Assembly (NCBI GenBank): GCA_030744095.1 | Contig: JASLRF010000464.1 | Location: 1-6,902 of the forward strand | From: Pirellulaceae bacterium | GTDB lineage: Bacteria; Planctomycetota; Planctomycetia; Pirellulales; Pirellulaceae | Direction of reading: 5' to 3' | DNA: 6,902 nt | Made by a program: the position numbers and the translations under genes | The notes under the pieces: generated by a model | Database searches by the model: none | The model's input: the letters and a program-made list of their open reading frames with translations, nothing else | Told to the model about the DNA's origin: nothing | Shown: in pieces, positions 5,213 to 6,902 of the stretch | Position numbering within the stretch: the first letter of the stretch is position 1 | Layout of the letters: every line of letters begins with the position of its first letter

Positions 5213-6784
5213 CTACGGAGCGCACGAATGCCCTTCGCGACGTTCGGCGCGCTCAATCGGAGTAACAGCTGAACCGGCAACGGCGATTGCCACATTGACG
5301 GCAAGGCCGTACAGCCCCGCGTGAACGCCGGCGACCTTACCCCAGCCTACGGCAGCGAGCGTCAAGGCAATTGCCAGGCCGACGATAGTGCCGACTAACG
5401 CCGGCGTCGCGCGCAATCGTGGCCAATGCAAGCCCAGGAAGAATGCGGGCGACAGCTGAATCAAGAGATCAAACTTACGATCCAGCAGTTTGACGAGGTC
5501 CGTTCCGCGCAGCGCGATCGCCAGCGACGCCAGCACCGCGATCAAGACCCACGAACAGGCTTTTCCTACTCGGGTCATTTCGGCCTCAGTGGCTTGTGGA
5601 CGAAGGTGCTGACCATAGATGTCCTTCGTGACCATCGACGAGATAGACAGCAGTACGGAATCCGCCGTCGACATTATCGCCGCCAAAATGCCGGCAAACA
5701 GGACGACCACCAACCATCTGCCAAACAACGACGATTCTTGAATATGCCGGCAGACCACGGTCAAGATCGTGTCGGACCGATCGATCTTCTGTACAACGCC
5801 AGTATCGTCGATGAATTCGTGTACCAGGTCTGGAACATGAGCCAGCCCAATAATGCCAACCAAGACCGCGATCAATGCCGTTGTGAGCGGGACAAATGCC
5901 ATCACGATCAAGCTGCGCCGCAATGATGTGGCGGTACGCGAGGCATAGATGCGCTGAATTGCCTGAGGGTACATCGCCCCACCAATGCCCACCAATACGA
6001 TGTAACTGATCCATTCACGCAAGCCGTTGCCCGTTGGCGCGAGCGTTTTTGACGGTCCAGCCGCCGTCAGTTTCGACGCCGTGCCTTCCAGCTGTTCTCG
6101 TTGCATCAGGATCTGCGTCGCTTGCTCCAAAGAACCGAACTCCCGGAACACCATCGCTATCAGAATGAAGAAACCAGTGAATAGTACGAAACCCTGAATC
6201 GCGTCGGTCCAAGCCACCGCTCGGAATCCTCCCAAGGTTTCGTAAATGACAATGATCAATGCCAGCATGATGACACCGACGTTGTACGTCATTGTCGGTT
6301 CGGCACCAACAAGCCCCTCTAAGGCGTTCCCCATCGCCATTAGTTGAGCCAGCAGGAAATTTGATATCGCCACGACCATCACCACGGTGCCAAGCAATGA
6401 AAGTGCGGGCGACTCGAAGCGATGCCGTAAGAAATCTGTCGGTGTGATGAACCCGTGCTTTTTGGCAAGTGGATAAAGCTGTGGCGCAAGCAAGAGATAG
6501 AATACGACGATCGCCGTCATGAAGTGAACGCTGACGATCCAAGCGTAGCCGACTCGATAGGTCTTCCCAGAGAAACCGAAAAGTGTATTCCCACTATACT
6601 GTGTGGCATACAGTGTCAGCAGCAACACCACAAAACCGATGCCGTTGCCCGCCAGATAGAAATCACGGAGCGAGTTTTCGCGTCGCGCTCGCAACCCCAG
6701 CCAGCCAATGACGATCAGGCTGCACAAGTAGACGCCGATAAAGGCAAGCTCGATGTTGGTAAAGGGGATCAGATCCGAGTTCAT
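5213..6784 (-). CDS. Sodium:solute symporter (SSS) family transporter, substrate unknown
   Basis: 523 residues, very hydrophobic, with about 13 predicted membrane segments by eye; inner-membrane Na+-coupled uptake is expected. SSS hallmarks: DFYLAGNGIG (41-50) after the first segment, TLYATQYSGNTLFG (57-70) in the unwound helix that forms part of the sodium site in this fold, LGGFRAVAWTDAIQGFV (184-200), and AAIMSTADSVLLSISSMVTKDIY (368-390), whose Ser/Ala cluster supplies the rest of that site. The overall pattern recalls the pantothenate (PanF) and related branches, but substrate cannot be read from sequence. ATG 6784 is supported by AAGGA at 6798-6794, nine bases upstream. The start overlaps the stop of the preceding minus-strand gene (ATGA), so the two are likely translationally coupled. 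The C-terminus is short and charged. Confidence 0.93.
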   Translation of the reverse strand: MNSDLIPFTNIELAFIGVYLCSLIVIGWLGLRARRENSLRDFYLAGNGIGFVVLLLTLYATQYSGNTLFGFSGKTYRVGYAWIVSVHFMTAIVVFYLLLAPQLYPLAKKHGFITPTDFLRHRFESPALSLLGTVVMVVAISNFLLAQLMAMGNALEGLVGAEPTMTYNVGVIMLALIIVIYETLGGFRAVAWTDAIQGFVLFTGFFILIAMVFREFGSLEQATQILMQREQLEGTASKLTAAGPSKTLAPTGNGLREWISYIVLVGIGGAMYPQAIQRIYASRTATSLRRSLIVMAFVPLTTALIAVLVGIIGLAHVPDLVHEFIDDTGVVQKIDRSDTILTVVCRHIQESSLFGRWLVVVLFAGILAAIMSTADSVLLSISSMVTKDIYGQHLRPQATEAEMTRVGKACSWVLIAVLASLAIALRGTDLVKLLDRKFDLLIQLSPAFFLGLHWPRLRATPALVGTIVGLAIALTLAAVGWGKVAGVHAGLYGLAVNVAIAVAGSAVTPIERAERREGHSCAP

Positions 6785-6902
6785 GAAATCGGATCCTTGG
6801 CATCGGGTCGCTGGTCGTCGGCTTCTTCACATGGCCAGCGGCGCAAAAGAATCCAGCCGGAGAAGAGCGAAATCGACAGCGAACCGATGGTGGCGCTAAA
6901 CG
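6781..6902 (-). CDS. C-terminal end of an unidentified membrane protein (5' end outside window)
   Basis: The minus-strand frame that ends at TGA 6783-6781 is open to the window edge and gives 39 residues: a hydrophobic stretch ATIGSLSISLFSGWILLRRW, then a polar tail rich in Asp, Glu, Arg and Pro. This fits a last transmembrane helix with a cytoplasmic tail. The 4-base ATGA overlap with the symporter start supports it as a real gene of the same operon. It could be a small accessory membrane protein, as is often found before SSS symporters, or the end of a second transporter; the visible part does not decide. Confidence 0.6.
   Translation of the reverse strand, partial: FSATIGSLSISLFSGWILLRRWPCEEADDQRPDAKDPIS

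Noticed and set aside
6015..6542. 175-codon minus-strand frame inside the symporter gene
   Set aside because: Same strand, shifted frame; the symporter frame is continuous and carries all family motifs, so there is no frameshift to explain.
1..6902. Mobile element, CRISPR array, toxin-antitoxin pair or defence system
   Set aside because: No transposase, integrase, repeat-spacer pattern or known defence domain is visible; all sizeable genes are accounted for by metabolic, signalling or transport families.

Overview
The window (6,902 bp, moderately GC-rich) looks like chromosomal DNA from a planctomycete or close relative. This is inferred from the gene mix: a small Hanks-type kinase directly behind accD, a stand-alone FHA-domain protein with a long acidic tail, a Dabb-domain protein and an SSS-family symporter. 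No gene here is a strict taxonomic marker. I see no tRNA, rRNA, CRISPR array, insertion sequence, integrase or recognisable defence locus.

Left part (1-2715, + strand): four tightly packed genes, probably one transcription unit. They are the 3' end of rpe (ribulose-phosphate 3-epimerase), a phosphoglycerate-mutase-like protein that starts 4 bp after rpe and has lost most of its catalytic residues, accD (beta subunit of acetyl-CoA carboxylase carboxyltransferase), and a cytosolic protein kinase whose ATG overlaps the accD stop by one base. The unit ends near a perfect 16-bp palindrome at 2729-2744, between convergent genes.

Middle (2842-4648): a YhcC/TIGR01212-type radical SAM gene on the minus strand is divergent from an FHA-domain gene on the plus strand. 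The 193 bp between them hold two abutting inverted repeats, a separate hairpin and a 12-bp perfect palindrome. This is the most regulatory-looking stretch of the window.

Right part (4649-6902): a small Dabb-domain gene (+) converges on a large sodium:solute symporter gene (-). The symporter start overlaps, in an ATGA arrangement, the stop of another minus-strand gene. Only the last 39 residues of that gene are visible: one hydrophobic segment and a charged tail.

The main points of interest are the apparent pseudo-phosphatase (both catalytic histidines replaced by proline) and the kinase whose catalytic loop reads HRDVCPRN, a layout like receptor tyrosine kinases joined to a Ser/Thr-type P+1 loop. 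Together with accD and the nearby phosphopeptide-binding FHA protein they suggest phospho-signalling next to fatty-acid synthesis. That functional link is inference, not shown by the sequence.
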